Positions 63,896 to 64,000 of a stretch of DNA of 64,000 nucleotides are shown here, piece after piece. The notes beneath the pieces are model-generated. The model did not search any database and had not been told where the DNA came from. It saw only the letters and a list, made by a program, of their open reading frames with translations. Position 1 is the first letter of the stretch. The number at the start of each line of letters is the position of its first letter. This DNA comes from Ascarosepion bandense. Taxonomy: Eukaryota; Mollusca; Cephalopoda; Sepiida; Sepiidae. The stretch spans positions 3,561,001 through 3,625,000 of the forward strand of contig JBBBDQ010001124.1 in assembly GCA_037127315.1 (NCBI GenBank). Reading direction: 5' to 3'. The position numbers and the translations under genes were made by a program.

Positions 63896-64000
63896 CACAA
63901 ATTTAGTATGAAGCAAAACAAATTTTCATGATTTTGAGCAGTTATGTTCCAGAAGTTATCACTAATTCAGAATCGAATTAGCCAATCAACTGTGACAAAT

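Overview
This window looks like repeat-dominated, non-coding DNA from an animal nuclear genome. The closest fit I know is a coleoid cephalopod, probably an octopus. That is inferred from the tRNA-derived SINE families, the many SINEs and Helitrons carrying (TA)n tails or cores, and the mix of Penelope-like, mariner and LINE remnants; I could not search a database. No open reading frame resembles a host gene. The longest (185 codons, minus strand, 28927-29484) is a deleted mariner transposase. The window is best read as intergenic or deep-intronic sequence. There is no rRNA gene, no intact tRNA gene, no CRISPR array and no bacterial-style operon.

Layout. 0-5 kb: a 5S-rRNA/tRNA composite SINE, several LINE pieces and two head-to-head SINEs. 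5-8 kb: an 800-bp palindrome carrying hammerhead-like motifs, next to a Penelope-like element (reverse transcriptase plus GIY-YIG) with inverted terminal repeats. 9-12 kb: mariner remnants, three SINE families and a duplicated hammerhead-like unit. 13-19 kb: three of four Helitron-type elements, and a composite SINE split by a younger SINE with a 9-bp target duplication. 24-26.5 kb: a second Penelope-like GIY-YIG module between hammerhead-like motifs, then a third composite SINE. 27-34 kb: a LINE, an internally deleted mariner, a Tc1-like remnant, SINEs and a second LINE. 34-35 kb: a 1-kb minisatellite with block-wise variants. 36-44 kb: an unidentified inverted duplication, a decayed mariner joined to a Penelope-like element, a Helitron with foreign filler, and a small hairpin element. 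45-57 kb: LINE fragments, a six-copy 44-bp tandem repeat and two more deleted mariners. 58-64 kb: SINEs, an inverted-repeat element, and a LINE fragment interrupted by a minisatellite.

How the parts relate. Nothing here acts as a host pathway. The content is a layered record of transposition. SINE-A copies are full of clean target duplications and are probably the youngest. The composite SINEs, mariners and most LINE fragments are older and broken. Many simple (TA)n tracts are the tails or cores of specific element families rather than independent microsatellites.

The observations I would follow first are the 5S-tRNA composite SINE (three copies), the hammerhead-ribozyme-like folds around the Penelope-like elements, the Helitron copy with replaced interior, and the patterned minisatellite at 34-35 kb.
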